Source: Capitella teleta
Taxonomy: Eukaryota > Annelida > Polychaeta > Capitellidae
NCBI GenBank assembly: GCA_000328365.1
Contig: KB301235.1
Location: forward strand, 197,231-261,230
Length of the DNA stretch: 64,000 bases
Direction of reading: 5' to 3'
The position numbers and the translations under genes were made by a program. Position 1 is the stretch's first letter. Each line of letters begins with the position of its first letter. Shown one piece after another: positions 24,651 through 40,100 of this stretch. Under the pieces are notes generated by a model. It had not been told where the DNA came from. It ran no database searches and worked only from the letters and a program-made list of their open reading frames with translations.

Positions 24651-27600
24651 TATTCGAAAGTCTAGAAAGTGTGAACAGAAAACAATTTATCGTACAGTGC
24701 AAATAATAATAAAACAAGGTGTTATTCATGATAAACGTTCATCGAAATATTAAAAAAACTGTATCATCTGGAATACTTTACAATTGTGAGTTTACAATCT
24801 AACAACATACATGACAAAGAATCCATAGTAGCTATAGCTAAAGAATCCCATAGTAATAGCTGAATGTATAGTTGACCTTAAATTTATTGCTTATTGTGCA
24901 AACGCATAAATTATTTGCAGTTATTCCAGAAAAATGCAATGCATTGAGTGCTGGAGGCATTGGAGATGTCGTTCTGATATTGCATGGATTATTTGCTTCA
25001 AGACAATCCCTCGTAATACACAAACACTTGTCACTTCCGGTATCGAGTACTTCAAGGTCAATGCATCATGGCCACCATCCTCATTCCGAACACGACCTTC
25101 TTCCATTCATCTTGCTTCGACCCCTGCCCCCTCCTACAGCCCCTCATCCCTGACCAGGGCGCTATGCTATATGGCGTCGTATGTTACAAGTCATTAACCA
25201 AACAACTTCTGTACTCACTGCATAATCACCCCTCATATGGTCAAGCTAAAACGGATTCCATCTCAGCGTGCTGTCTCATCCGATCGTCGCTTACCGTGAT
25301 CAGGCATTATCGCAGGCTAATAGCGTATACACTGCTGCTCAATGGTTCTCGACACATCAGCTCCCAGACACCAAAACTGATTTCATTCTATAGGATTAAT
25401 GCAAAGTTTGAGCTATGCAAGGATCGGGCCAATCACAGAGGAGGAAGAAGGCTGTCATGTTTGAAGAGGGGCCCGGTGAACAGAGTGTCATTGCACAATT
25501 GCTCTCCGTCGGATTGAACCTGGCTGCTGACACTGTGGTCACCTCAAGGTGAGATGTTGTCACTGGTCAATTCTCCCGCTGAATGGAGTTGGCTGGCCAT
25601 TTATTTGTATTGTTTTGTATTTAGATTCAGAGTTGACGTGCAATACTTTAGTTTTCTGTGATGAACCGGTTGATTATATCCGGTTTGCCTTTGTTTGAAT
25701 ACAACTTTGAAATTTCGATTTTCTTATAGCCAAATACAAATGTTTTGTTAAACAATAACAATTATTACATTATATAATCGTGTGTTCAGTTATAGCATCC
25801 CAGTATAGACCTCGATACAAGGCAGCAGTACCCCCATATGATCTCGGTCTGCTTATCATCCAGGTGTTTACCCAAAATTGTTGATGCCATCAGGTTGTAT
25901 AAATTAGGCACTCTTGTATAAATTTGCAGACTACACAGCATGAATATTTCTTACGTCAACCATTAAGACAAAGAATTGCAAGTTGCAAGCTTTCAAAAGT
26001 GCTCTGAAATTTGCTTTATGAAATGATCATATGTGATATTTACATTTAAATGTAAACAAGGCATTGCGCATGTTTCATAATTATGGCAATAAGTGTTGAT
26101 TACCTGCTAGTCTTTTTGGCTTCTTTATTCAATTACATCAATTTTGATGGTGGTTGAGTAAATGCACATAGGAGTTCATGTTAAAAGTGTTCAAGTGGGA
26201 TACATGGTTATAGCAAGTGGGGAGATATATTAAAAGTTTTTAAAGGATCATTTCTTTTTGATTTTTTTAAAGATTGAATCTGTTTGAGTTTATTTTCACC
26301 TGATGTTGTATAGAAGTGCAACAAAACCCTGACCCGAGGCTTCTTGTCTTACGTCCATTTCGAATGAGATTGAGAAGTTGGCTAAGATTTTGAATCTAAA
26401 TAAGTTAAAGTCTTTGGCATTTGAGCTTTTCCTTTTAGTTTTGCACATCATTAATGAAATAATGAAAATGACTCCCCCCAAAAAATTTTATCATTAAACA
26501 TTTCATCTCATTTCATCCATAATTTATCATTCCATGTTTTTGCCAAATTGCCGGTAAAATCTTTCATGAACCATGAAATTATGGTTGCGAGCGGCAGAAG
26601 CAGAAATTGTATCTCCCCCTCCACCGGAAGTGACAAAATATAAAACTCAATACTTCCGTTTCCCATCACATCGAGAACTAAAGCCAATTTTTTTCCTCAT
26701 CTACTATTGACATAAACCTAAAACTTATGAGTCGCAGTCTTGAGCGATATTATAAGAACAATGCGCGGGAATCGGGCAATGGCGCCTGTCTAATGAACAG
26801 AATCAGTCGCCATTCATCAAGGGTGTCGGGTCAGCGATCAGCGAACTCGCCTTGCGATCACTGGCTCTGGTTCTTGGTCATTTCATCTCTCACGTCGAGC
26901 GAGCTCGTCGGCGTGAGCGATAAATCAGACATTTTCCACTGCAATCGATGCTTTGTGGACACTAACATTCCTCCGATAGAGAGAGTGTTGTTTTGACTGC
27001 GAATGCTTGCCTGAAGATTAACTGATTAGATTAGTGCATTAGTGTATCAATGGCGTACAACGCAAACTATGTGAGAATAAGACAACCACCCATCCAAAAC
27101 AAATTGGGTCAACATACCGGATGAACCAGGTGTGCGGAGCAATTGCTATCTCGTTTTTATTTCTTTCATCTATGATGAAGAACCGTATCAAACAGCGAAG
27201 ACAAAGAATTCACACGAAAAGTGTTTCAATGTCTTCAGCAGATGGAACTCGTCTGTGCTCCAGTTGCAAAAACAAACATGTCGATTTGGTGTAAACGTCG
27301 ACCAAGAACCATCAAGACGCCATTGCGATTGGAATCAATACGTATTAGCCCATCTCTCCTTTAAAAAGGCCAAGGTGGGGCCGGTATCTTTTTACGATAT
27401 GTACCACGGTCTTACATCCGTCCTTCGAAGCAGTTGAGGCGGGCCTCAGCTATGGCCGAACGGGGTTTTAATGGTTGTCTGGCAGTGATGGAGCAATATA
27501 AGAAACGTTGACTGAAGTCTGATAAAGGGCGCGATGCCAAATTGAAATACATGCACTGTGCGTGTATACAGTGCGTGTCTACTGTGCGTACCTGATTCAT

Positions 27601-29161
27601 TTGCGTATCAAAGTATTATTATCATTTAGATGGGGTCTATGGGTCCTTGGTCTATAATCCGCCTCTGATTTAGCACGTTGGGGGGTATCGCGGAGGCCTT
27701 TTGGTGATAAACGACTGTTTACCCTCAACCCTAAACTCTCCATCCTCCTCTACCTTGCAAACCATACTCATCACCGGAAACAACAAAAAATGGTGTTAAT
27801 TATATTTTTTTCGCTCATCATTGTGTTTGTATACACGATAATTAACACAGCACTTCACATAACAAGTGCCTGTAGTCCAGGGTCTCTATTAGGCATCACC
27901 CGAAACCCATTTGCTATGAGATGAGCATGAAACCAGAAATGTTCAGTCATTACATTATTGTGTACTAACACCAATATGTATAGCCCTCGTGTAAAGAGAT
28001 GGGCGAAACAAGATTGGCATTGTCATGGTCGCCCTTTATACAACATTGAAATCGTTTGCCTACTTGTACTGCAACTTTTCGGGATTTTTTTGGTTCAGTA
28101 AGTATGGAAATACCGCAAAACCTGTTTGTCCAATGAGAATCTCTTCTCACCTAGGACGTGTTGGAAGCCACAGTTTACACGTCAGTTTTAAGTTCCTCTT
28201 ACAGGATTGATCTTGATAGAGTCAAAAGTCAAAACCAATCGTGTAGTTTTGTTTTGCAAATGCTATTATACACTAATCATTATTGCTGACATTACTAATC
28301 ATTATTGCAAACTCCCATTTGGTCAATAACTTGTGATTATTTAATGGTGGTTGGAAAGGAACGTAAAATTCGAATCGTTCGGTGCATGCGACAGAAGGTT
28401 TCCCCTGATCTTATCAATATGCATTTATCAAACATCATAATTTGCTTCTTTATAACGGGATGAGAGAGCGATGTGATATAATATTTTTCGTTGTGAAGAA
28501 GAGATCAGAATTTTTCTTTCGGCACTTTCTTACTGCGTATTTTACCAATGCTTGGTATTTTGACGATTCTGGAAATAGGATAATGCCATAACAAAATTTT
28601 ACAAATAGTACAACTTAATATGTTTTGTTCATGGTCCATTGGAGACTAGTATCTTCATGTTCATTATCCTTAAATCCGCACACTCGCTATTTGGCAGTTT
28701 CATCAACAAACCTTGGTTACATCTTGTGAAATTGTTCTAATAATACACCTGCATTGTTGATGCAAAAAAAGACCACTTATCAAGAGCCGTTTCTCATCTG
28801 AATAGTGAAGATGGTTTCTATATCTATGAATGCATCATACGCGATGGATAGTCGCATAGAGCGACAGGTCTTTTATGCGGTTGGACAGCAGATACCCTTA
28901 GGGATCAATAAATAACCAGTGTATTTCCCTTATCAACCTAGCTATTACACGTATTACCATATTACGTACGCACGCGTCAATCACGTCCATATGATATCTA
29001 TCAGATTTCCACACGTGCCATACGCATTGACGAATGTGGTTTCTCTGCGATGCTTGCGACACAAAATTAATACCAGCCGCAATGAACCCCGATCAGCATG
29101 CGAAATGGACGCCTCAGTATTATCCAGTAATCATCAATTCAAATGATTTGATTTCGGCATG

Positions 29162-29216
29162 CAAAAAAACAAAAAAACAAAAAAAACAAAAAAACAAAAA
29201 AAAAACAAAACAAAAC
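29162..29216. repeat. A-rich (AAAAAC)n-like tract
   Basis: Runs of five to nine A separated by single C over about 55 bases. Simple repeat; no element attached. Confidence 0.85.
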
Positions 29217-30489
29217 CCCACAATATTCGTCATGCTAAGTTTGCTATGTCTGAGTATAGTTATATAGCAATACAAAAAGCATAGTAAATGCTATTAATAA
29301 TTACTCACACTATAATGTATACTTTTACTTGTACCAATATACACAATTTGACAGATAGTACGCGTGGCTTTACCATTGATCATCGAGCTTCCTTTCTGCG
29401 TTGGATGATGCATGTTTCGCTAATCTTATCGCTTGCCGTCGCTCTTAAAATGTCTTACATGATTGGCGAAGGATCTCTTCCCCAACCTGTTGAAAACTTG
29501 AACCCAATGCTTTTATCAGGTGTTGAAGGATTTGCTGCGGGCCACCGCACGTGCTGCCTGTACGTGCGAAACCCTTATACCTAACTAAGTTGGTTAAATT
29601 GTACTTTGAAGTGAAAATGAATTCCGGGCTGCATGTCCCGGGATGCTTTAAAATAAATTGCTTTCACATTATGCAAACAAGAATCTCCAGATACATATAC
29701 AATTCATGTGCAGTGTAGTTAGAGTCTCGCGTGCTCTTATGCAATTAGTATCCGATAACTATCTATAAGTTAATAACCAATACTTAAAAGGGGATACATA
29801 TATTAGAGTTTTTTCCATTCTTTACATATGTTCTCATAAGCACACATTGAATTACATGTGTCCAGATACATTATTCATATATTGAGGTGATACACTGCCC
29901 GTCTAATAGGACAGGTATCGACATTTTCTCTTCTGCTTGATGAGACTCCTTCACGCAACGCTCCGAAAGAAAGAAGGGAAAAAGCCCTCCTGAAATTAAT
30001 TCAAAGATTGCTTCCCTTTTGCGCCAATCAAACAGTGGATAGGCCAGCATCAAAGAGATTGATGTCGTGGAGATACAAGGGATAAAATCGTGATAGCAAA
30101 CAATCATCTGGGCTCAAACACCTCCGCTGTGCATAGAGTTCCGCATCAAAGTTACGTGAATCAAAGTTCGAGGAATCTTTAAATACCCTGTTGACCATTG
30201 TCTGTGCCCGATGCGGAAATTCTCAAGGTGGTGATCTCTAAGCCCACATGGCTGTGTGAGTTTGGGTCGAAGACGGAACGCGGCGGCATTGGTGGCATGC
30301 AGTGACGCAAGTTTGCAGAGGAGGAAGAGGAGGAGGAGGAGGAGAGAGTGTGGCAGAGTGGAATCAATGCGAACGAAACGCACCGCCGCGATGACCCGCT
30401 GCACAGCCATGCAAGAAGCATCGCGAGCCAAGCCACCTTCGGATTAACACTTTGGATTTAAAAAAAGAAAACAAACTTATTAGCAAAGA

Positions 30490-31183
30490 ATGATTCGTCG
30501 TGGATCTTCACACCGAAGTGCAGCTACTTCGAGGGGTAATTACTCCGGTGGTTACACTGGACTGGAACCGATCTTGGAGGACGGGAGAAGTTCAGAGGAA
30601 CATCATCCGCTGGATGGAACCGATGACGACAATGAAGGCACCAGAATCATCACCAATAAACATGCAGGACAGTTGGACAGATCGTCATACTCTGACCACC
30701 GACGTGCTACTTACTCCCATGTGGATAGTATGTACTTGCCATTCTCGTGAGTAAAGTTATTTGCTTTTGTGTGACTATAGCGCAATTAGTTTTACCTTTG
30801 AGCCAATTTTGAGTGTTCTTATGATTGGGTTGTCTCCAGCTTTTATCTTGCTATTACAGAAGTACTACATTGTATATGTATGGTGGATGTTTACCCCCTA
30901 ATAGCTGCTCGAAATCGAGAGTTTTTTTTTTCTTTCTCGCAACGTCAATGTCATTTAATGTTCATCCATCAGTGTAATGTCGCACGACGCTAAGCTATTT
31001 CGACAGCCCCGCTTCCCTCGTTGCAATCTCAGAAGTTGTTGCTTCGTCAATAGGAAGGGAAAAGTGCGGAAAAGGGCGAAGAAGGAGCTACAGAAAATGA
31101 TCCAGATAAAGTTCAAAATCCTTAAGGAATACTATGGCAGGAAGACGAATGACATGATATCAATATTAAGTTTTACGATATAA
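30490..31183 (+). CDS. Possible two-exon gene of unknown function, 155 aa
   Basis: Exon 1 (30490-30746) runs from an ATG through 85 codons of polar, Ser/Asp/Glu-rich sequence (for example YTGLEPILEDGRSSEEHHPL) to a strong donor, TTCTC|GTGAGT. After a 226-base intron ending CATCCATCAG, exon 2 (30973-31183) continues in frame and ends at a stop. It encodes a basic segment with two adjacent cysteines and a Lys/Arg-rich stretch (RKGKVRKRAKKELQK). An AATAAA lies at 31708-31713. I recognise no family, signal peptide or membrane segment. Codon usage looks like coding sequence, and the phase match (two bases plus one) is what supports the model. Alternatively exon 1 could be a distant first exon of the TRPC gene, since its phase also fits the exon at 52547. 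The prediction could be wrong. Confidence 0.4.
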
Positions 31184-34100
31184 TTGAAGAGAGCGATAAC
31201 CTGCTCAAAAACTAAACACCCGAACCATTGGAAATGTTGGATTGTATTTGGCTGACCATTTGACCTGCAGTGCAAGCGCCCTGTGGCCTGATGGACAGTT
31301 GCTCTTCAGTTTGGTTCTGGGTGTGTGGCCATCGAAGAAGGCAAACATCAAATATTAGTCCTGTGCATCTTGTTCACCGATGACGCAGAGATAACGGATT
31401 TGACGATGCTGTGACATGGTCTCGGAAACACCGGATCAATACAAGAAAAAGGTATCTGCCACAGAAGAAGCATCAAATCCAGGGCTGATTTTATGCCATC
31501 TGGCGCTCAGATGTGCACTGACATCTGGTCATAGATATCTTCGGTGGACAAGTGCACACTCTTCTTCGATCTCTTCGCCTTCGGAGGATTTTCAAGTTGA
31601 GAACTTGAATGTTGTTCTGTGTCTATCAGTGCAGGCACCAATTATATGCCATGCGAGAAAAAATGTTTTACTTTCTACGCGCCAAGCTGCTCAATTTGAT
31701 TTACGTTAATAAATATTGCAAAATTAAGGTGGAGGTCGAAATGCCTTTATTTTACGTGGTTTGCAACCTATATTTGGGCTTAGGCCGCAGAGGCCTAAGG
31801 ATTTAATGCTTCACCCCGCGAACCAATGAATATTGAATTTGACATAAATTTACAAAGCAGATTTCCGATGAGAAAAAAACGTACAGCCAAGTCTGCTTGC
31901 ATGGAAACTTTGCCTTATTATTTTCCGGTCGGATAGTCAAACCCCGACCTCCTGAACACCGAGCTTCATCGTGACAAAGAAGTTCAATGCTCGAACAGCC
32001 GGTGTAACCACTCGATCAAGGGGCCCGTTTGAAGGCTGCACTCTCTACAATAACCAAGTCCTACCTATTTTATAGAGTGGATGTGGTGGATTTAGTGAAC
32101 TTTTGTGAATCTATATGCAAGCGAATATTCTTTACGTGATTGATAGTCACGGCAGAGTAATAGAATCATTTGGATGTGACCGGCCAAAAGACTCTTTTAT
32201 ATTTCTATAAAGCTGAGCAAATTCGCTTCTGCTGCTCAGCCCATCACCCTAGTTGATTTCAGGCTCTTCGTCTACGTCTCAGCCAATTCAAAAGCACTTA
32301 TTTCCCAATATCAGGAATCGAAATCTTCCGATCCGATGGTAATCCGGCTTAAATCCGGCAATCCGGGCCTTATAAACCTTGATCCACCTCCGAGTCGATT
32401 CCACGCTCCATTCTCGTTGATCAAGCGCTTGCCTGGCTCTGGTGACCGTAACAGAAAGATTTCCAGATTGCATTCATGCAGCCGAAAGAACAGGAATTAG
32501 AACCCGCGATGACGAATATTCGTATTAGAAACAAAATGCGCCAAGACTTCCGCACGTGACCGGAAATGGAAATGACGTCATGTAATGGCGGAAGAAAGCA
32601 GTCCCGCAGCAAATCGTAAATGGATGTCTGGGATTTCAAGAGTTATGTGGATGTTTAAATGTCTCATGACCTTATGGTGACCCTCGGTCGATTTCTCTGC
32701 CTCATTTTGGAACCAGAACAGTTTGTTTCCTGCGTCGATGTAATTGTGCCAACGGCTGAGTTCGAGGAAATTCGTCTAATCAAAATTGGACCACAACTTC
32801 TTTTTTTCTCTTCTTTATATTTATCTGTAATTGACTTCCTCGAACGTGGCTCCATAATTCACCAACAAATGTTCTTTTTACGATAAAATTTAATCATCTT
32901 GTGTGCTTTCGTCCACTTGGAAGGCATAAAAAAAACTATAATAAAGAACGTTGATCAACGATAAGAAACAAGGTATTCCCCATCTCAACGCGTCAGTGGT
33001 TTATAAATGGCGATGTCGAGATCTAGCAAGGTGCTATGACAACAACAAACCCATTTAGCTTGTACTTGGCAAACAATTGCGAGATTAATTGTCGAAAAGT
33101 GCAGTGAAATGAAATAGACATAATGCATTAGTGTTATCCGTTGTTCATCGAGATGGTTTAATTGCTGGTCTTTTTGCATAAAATAAATGCACCAGAATGA
33201 CCTGTGACCATTCCATTTCATCACTTGGCGATTGACGGACGGGATTGACAGTGTTATGAGGAAGGCCAGAAGGCCAGAGTCATTGGATCCTCAAAAGGAC
33301 AAGCTCTGCTCTCAGCTTTATTGAATGAACAACGTTGTCCATTACATAAACAAACACTGTGCATGTCATCTGGCTTTGATGAGCATTTCGTTAATGGATT
33401 TATATGATTCTACTTTAGTTGCAATTTCATGGGACCAAGTGCTTGGAAATGCATAGATAATATTGGTTATTTTATAGCTATTCTATGTTTATGTAGAGCT
33501 ATCTACAGAATGTTGACATAAACGAGAATCAACACACTCAGGAAGAAATAAATACTCGTTCTTATGCTGGTCATGCAATGCAAATCAAGGCAGGATGTCT
33601 TAGTTCATTGCACTCTCTAGCAAAATGCTGTTCCCATAGCAACACGTGAATTCAAAATATGACCTCAGGCTGAGGCGGGTACGTGACCTGGAAGCAGCAA
33701 TTGTTGTTGGATTTTGATTGAAGGTAAAATCAGTCATGCCGTTCCCTTCATCACCACATAACTCAGGCATTAATTGCCTGCATGATGACCCGCGTTTGCT
33801 ACTCGCCTTTCAGAATCTGTTGCTCTTCACAAAGGTTAACAAACTCGCAAGTACTTTCTATGTTATATCAACAAGCCTTTCTTTAAAATATTTAAGTAGC
33901 AAATTACAGCTGAGACACATAAATGTTGTTTTGTTACCAACCCAATGAACTGCGCATAATAAAATAAAAGTTCCACATTATACTAAATATATGAATGGGA
34001 TAGTAGCTATGCATGGTGCTAGTAGTTACTAGTTGCTCCAGTAGCAATTGAAAGAACTTAATGTTATAAAAAAGCTATAGGCATCTCCTCATTCACAATC

Positions 34101-37100
34101 CTTTAACATTATTAAATTGATATTTGTTGCGACATTTTTGTATTATCTGACTGTCATACTCTTCAATAAATTGTCATAAGAATAATAACAGTAGACTAGA
34201 GCCAAGTAGGTTTGTTTCGGCAAACAAGCACAGCATTGTGGTTGCTATAAATGTGTACTTGTCCATTAAACGTGGTCACCTAGAACAGCGAACGTACCGA
34301 GCCACACAGAAGCCCCTAAACACTAGAGGAGCCTCGTGGAGTCAGTCGGGGCCATCAACTTGAGGAGTGTGACGAGGCGTAGGAGGAGAAGGACCATTGA
34401 TTAACAATCTTTCATTATAAGATGGATGCGGCACCTTTAAATAGACACAGCCTACCTGGTCAAACACTGTGTACATCAGTAGTGCTGCATGAGGTTCCTG
34501 CTTTGACTACTGTTGCAGTAAACGTTCGTTTTGTAAATATGCATCATTCCATTGATTTATCTTTCCTTTAAATTAGCATCTAATTATACACATTTTGCGC
34601 AGGATGAAGCCTTAAATCCACCATTTCTTTTTTGGTGTTCTCTGCATTAAGACCAATTCACGTTAAATCGATGCCGTCCGGTATATATTTCTCTTTATAC
34701 CATTTCTACTAGCGTGATAACCCATCATACAAATCGCCTCTTCAAAAAGCACAATAGGCCGACAAATCTAAAAATAACATCTTAAGTCAACATTGCAATT
34801 AGGATGACACAAGGCCACACGGCTATTGTTCCATAGCTTCATTAATAACCGATTCTACAGAGTATAAGGCCTTAAAACTTAACAGTGAGCACAAATCAAA
34901 CATAATGTTTGAGGCCAACCATAAAATAATGTGAAGCAGGCCGCTTAATCGACAGGACGCAGTCGGAGAGACGGCCGAAGGAACTGTCCCTGGACATGCA
35001 AGCAACTGGTCCCACCATTGATCGCAATGAACTATGTGGCTTTGTGTAGTTGCAATGTATACAAAGTGTGCATTTCAACAGGTGGGCATCACTTGCTCAT
35101 TCGGTATTCATCTCGGGTCTTGGTTCGCTGTCCATCTCATCGATATTCCACCAAAACGAGCATCTTTCGCGAACCGAGCAGCAATGAATGACTCACCAAT
35201 TATGCAATAAAATCACGTAGAGGAGGGGATCCGAGACCAATTGTGCTTTGATTTACAGCCATAAGGGGAAGAAGCAAGGGCACTGTGTCCCTGCAGAATG
35301 AGTGGCTATATACTACCAATGTATATACCAGTGCCTCCAGGGCAAGGACTTCAGTGCTTACAATAAAAGCATGCAAAGTGCAAAGTTCTATTTAACAAAC
35401 ACCCGGCAGCAGTTGTGTGAGAGGCAACCATGACCCCGTTACGCTATCTTGACCTAATTTCCCTCGAGCGAACATTCGATGCATCATATTTTTGGAAAAG
35501 CTACTTGATCCATCATAAGAAATAATGGAAATTTCACGCAACATCGTCACGTGATTCTTCTAGTGTGACCTTGACCCTATTTACAACCAATCAAAGCCCA
35601 CTTCCGCTTGTGAAAATCTATCATCTGCGTCCATAGCCGATGTCACGACCAATGTTGCCTTGCAATCCATAAAGCGACAGGCCTCGACGGAGGTAACCGT
35701 CCAGTCAAAAATGACTGAGAAGGAAGAGCGATAATACCCACAGATTGCGGAATCAAAACACTGCATTATGGTAGCATATTCCCCCGATACCCTTTTTCGC
35801 TTCCCATGCCAGCCCACCATGTCCTCAACTGAAAAGGGGATGAGCATTCCAATATCACAGTCGACTTACTCTTCTCAAAGCATTGCCCATTCTTCATTGT
35901 GGACCAAAACAATACGGGTAGAGGTTAGGGGTCACTTCTCGTTGATTCACACGAGATTTCAGTCGATTGCCGTGTACAACTAATGGACAGTCTCGTGTGA
36001 CGTCACGCAGTACAATACAGATTCCAAGCACAACAATAAAACTCATTACATTCAAACATAGAATGCGCACTGGTGACACATATTCATTGTTGAGTATAAC
36101 GTAAATAAACAAATGGGTTAGCTTCGATTTGGGTCAGAATTGTTTCTTCCAGTGCGGCTGATGTATTTTATGAGAGGACTTGTCATCGAATGAGTGAGTC
36201 TCAGTTGATATACTGAATGCCTCTTGATAATTACGCATCATAAACATAGCAAAAACTATCAATGATCTTTTCGGCATTGCCGGCATAGAGCTCATCCTCT
36301 GACTGTATCATAGGCCTAATTTTTAGTGCAATATACAAAGTGGGTCTAATACGCACCATCGGATCCATACTTATTTGCTTCTAAGTACTTGAAAAAAAGG
36401 ATTAACTGGTGATTAACGGAGATTCGGCCTATTTGACAGAGATTTCTAATAAAGCATAATATCATTGTTGGCTTATACGTTTTAAGTGGTCCGTCTCAAT
36501 GTGTGAATTGATTAACTCTGTGGTGTCAGTATCACAATACAGCATTCAAACCAACCTATATCGGGAGAGTTACACAGAAGTTGCGCAACTTAACCAAGTA
36601 CTAAAACTACAAGAAACTAAGTAAGCCAACTTTGGCCGTGAGAACCATCTGCATGCTTTAAACATGAACTTCGGTTCTGTAGAATTGTGATATACCAACT
36701 GCATGTTTATTTAGATCTTGATTACAGGTGCGGGTTGGAGTCAAGTGCACCAGAACACGTGTACTTGGCTTATAAAGCAGTTGCTTCAGCGTGAATGACT
36801 CTGAGTTTTGTATCCATGTTTGCTTCCATGGATTCATTCCATGTCGATGGCTCGTCAAATCCACCAGCACCTTAGATGCACTCGCAAAATGACAGCTGAA
36901 AAACCCCAAACGACTTCTGCTTGAGGTCACTCGGGGTGGAAATGCATCTTTACTAGGGACAAACGGCTGTGTTGCCCGGTGCAGAGCAATTCCACTTTTC
37001 GGATGAATAATCGCTGTCGGTTGATTCATTGCAGTTAATGTGCTGATTTTACCTGGTTACCGTCATTAGTATCGGAATGTGAACATCTACAAAGCTTAAT

Positions 37101-40100
37101 TCTGTTTTTTTCACATCGATGGATTAGGTGACTGAGTGACTTACCCTGCCTCTCCCTCTCCTGACCGCCCCCGCAACGATGGATCATCCCCTGGTCTCAA
37201 AATCCCATCCACATAAGAGGGACGTCAGTTTCATCCCCACGAGGTCAATCTGCAACCCACCTCCACCCCATCTCTATCTTTTCCCCTATCTGCACTGATC
37301 CCCAACACAGATCACTGGCTAATCCTCCGCTTCAACGCTTTCGTAGAGCACTTCAGTCTCCGCGTTCATCATTGTAAATCATTCTGCACGCGATAATTAG
37401 GTTTGTTTCCGAAATCATGGACTGCAGATTAATTTTTCATACGTATAGCCAAGGGTGCACCATTCAGGGAGATACTTCATACGTTGCAACTCAGGGTTCA
37501 AAGCAAACCACCAACCTTGTGTCCATGAGGATTTGTCTAGTTAAATTGGTGCCTCGTACAAGCAGCGTAGACCTTATAATTCAGATAGCATGTATTGTAT
37601 GCATTATGCATTTATAATTATAGAATAATTTTAACCTATCGATAAGTGTCGTGGGACTCCCCGCTTTCTCGTGTGACATCCATTATCGCGCATGTTCAGA
37701 CAGAAACCATTGATCAGTCATCGGTGGCCTAGGGGTATCGCGTGACGATCGTGTGGTGCACATAGGTGGGCCTACTTACGTAGGTGCTGCAAATGTAAAC
37801 GCTACACCTAAACCGAACCACTGAACTATGCATCGATGCGTGTTCCTTTCCAAACACCTCAAAGAACAGTATGTTTGTTGTATCGACGCTTTGAATATCG
37901 AAGTGTCGAGCGAACCATGTTGGTTGAGTTCACTTCAATCTTCGTGCGGCAAGCTGATCTTGCAGACTGCGATGCGCTGAAGAGTATTTTAATTGGGGTC
38001 CTTTGTGGTCTTCGCATTACCAGGAAAATTGAAATAATTGTCTCCTCTGCAACCAGATCCATTTAATGAGGATTTGCTGGAGGGGTCGAATCAGTGCAAT
38101 GTGCTTATTAATTTAAAATAAAAGCTCCCTGAATTTTTCTTTTAGAAAAAAATGAATACGTGCACGACGTTAATTGTGTGATGTGCTAGATGAGAATTTA
38201 TGAAGGGTTGACTGTCACCGTGAGCCTGCAACAACATAGACAGAATACCGTCAGCATATTTTCATATACAGGCGGATATATCTCTGTATATTTAAATGAA
38301 AGTTACATGAAATGAGCATGAATTCAGCGCTCAATTTCAGACGCTCGTAGGAAATTGCGTAATTTGGCAATTATTATATGAGATCACCGCTGACGAATAA
38401 ACTAGCTACAACCAATTTCATTCTAATCAACTTCATGAACAGACTTTCTATAAAATGAGTGTCTCAATTGAATGTCTGAGCTGTTCCGAGAATGGGCTAC
38501 AAAAACAGGTCACAGTGTAACGCCACGTAAAAATCAGAGAAATTAATAATTGGTATGGTCAGTCTAAGATTTCATTTGCTGCTATTCCTGTCATTTCTAT
38601 TCCAATATCGTCGACATTGATCATGTTGATGCCGAGTAATCTCAATATTAGGCGATATTAGCAATAATGGTGCAACAGGGCCCGGACTATGGATAGGCAT
38701 AAAAAAAAATAAGAGAAAAAAAGAACTGCTGTATATCATATAATTATAAAGTGAGTAATACAACTCTAATTGTAGATGCGTGAGGGTCCATACTACATTG
38801 GGGATCTGCCCGTTTTCGCCAATTTATATTTAATTATTCGTGCAAATAAGATATTTTGAATCTTTCCGTTTTGGTGCCATAATAATAATACTTCGTTTGA
38901 ATTGCAATGTTATCTGTGAGTTGAATTATTCTATTGCTTGCGAGGGCTGTTGCTGTCGGCGTAGCTTCTATGTTTATCTCCTAGAATCAAAACAAAGCAG
39001 ATAGTTTGTACTGCTGCCCTATGCATGCAAGAGATGAATTCAATAATGCTGGTTCAGGGGCCCATCTGATTGTGCTTACAAAAGAAATATCTTCGCACAC
39101 TACTCGCATTTTAATGTTCCTCATTCATTCAAAATTGATGTTTTTTTTTTTAATGAGATTATTTCGTTTCTGTTGGGAATAAATAGATGCAGGATGAATT
39201 AGTCAATTCAGACTACCAGCGTTTGAATGGCTGATGTTGGCGTATCAAACAGAAAGTTAAAAAAAAAAAAAAAAATGAAAAAATAAAAAATCGATTTATA
39301 CGAACAAAACCGAACATATACGTTTCGATCGATATTATGGTTATGACGGATATTGATTGAGTTCTACTGCTGCAGACTCAACCAAAGAGCGCCAGTTGTG
39401 TTGTCCAATCCAACGGCTCAAATTTAAAGCCTGCGTTTAAATTAGGTTACTGGACTCATGTTCAGTGCATTTCTGCATGGTCAGACTCCTCGTTAATAGC
39501 AGCTAAAAGTAAATGCACTCGCCTTCACACAGGTTATAGTAGTATAAAACCAGAATGGACTGCCGTTTGCTCAACTCGGCGATATAAAAACGAATTGGAT
39601 AAAATATATCAAATCAAATACCAAATACCAAAACTGAAATTTATTATTCTTAATTGAGTTAATTAATTATTTTTATTATCAATTTTAATCACGGATCAAC
39701 GCGCTTGATGCCTACATTGCAGCTACACACCCAAAACTAGTCCTCTGAACCATCATTCGCCGATTCCTTTGTGGTCATTGCATGCACACAGGGCCTACTC
39801 ATTATCATTGCCAATGTCCCAATGAAGCAGGACACCGAATGTCCATGATCATAACGTCCTAGAACCATAATGCACCTCTGCCAACAGCTCTTTCATAATG
39901 GTTCGAACGATTCGGAATGGACAGCAACGATATCAACGTGTTGTTCTCCTCCTGACTCCATACTGAGTGCGACCAACGTTCTCTTTCATTCACAGTGCAA
40001 TGTCAGCGTAAATAATGTACAATGTGATTACTACAATTGGTTTAGTTAACAGTAAACACAAGACAATAGACCCTCGTCTTGGGAATGTTTGTGTCTCTTT

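Larger units (their letters stand above)
21010..30489. other. Intergenic region, no supported gene
   Basis: About 9.5 kb. A GAG-rich tract at about 22390-22470 encodes an acidic run in a 68-codon frame starting at 22337. It ends near a possible donor but has no partner exon, so I do not call it. Simple repeats at 24371-24402, 24589-24650 and 29162-29216 are listed separately. A GAGGAG tract lies near 30317-30345. Confidence 0.5.

Noticed and set aside
36658-37029. 123-codon minus-strand frame
   Set aside because: No recognisable motif and no neighbouring exon or regulatory context.
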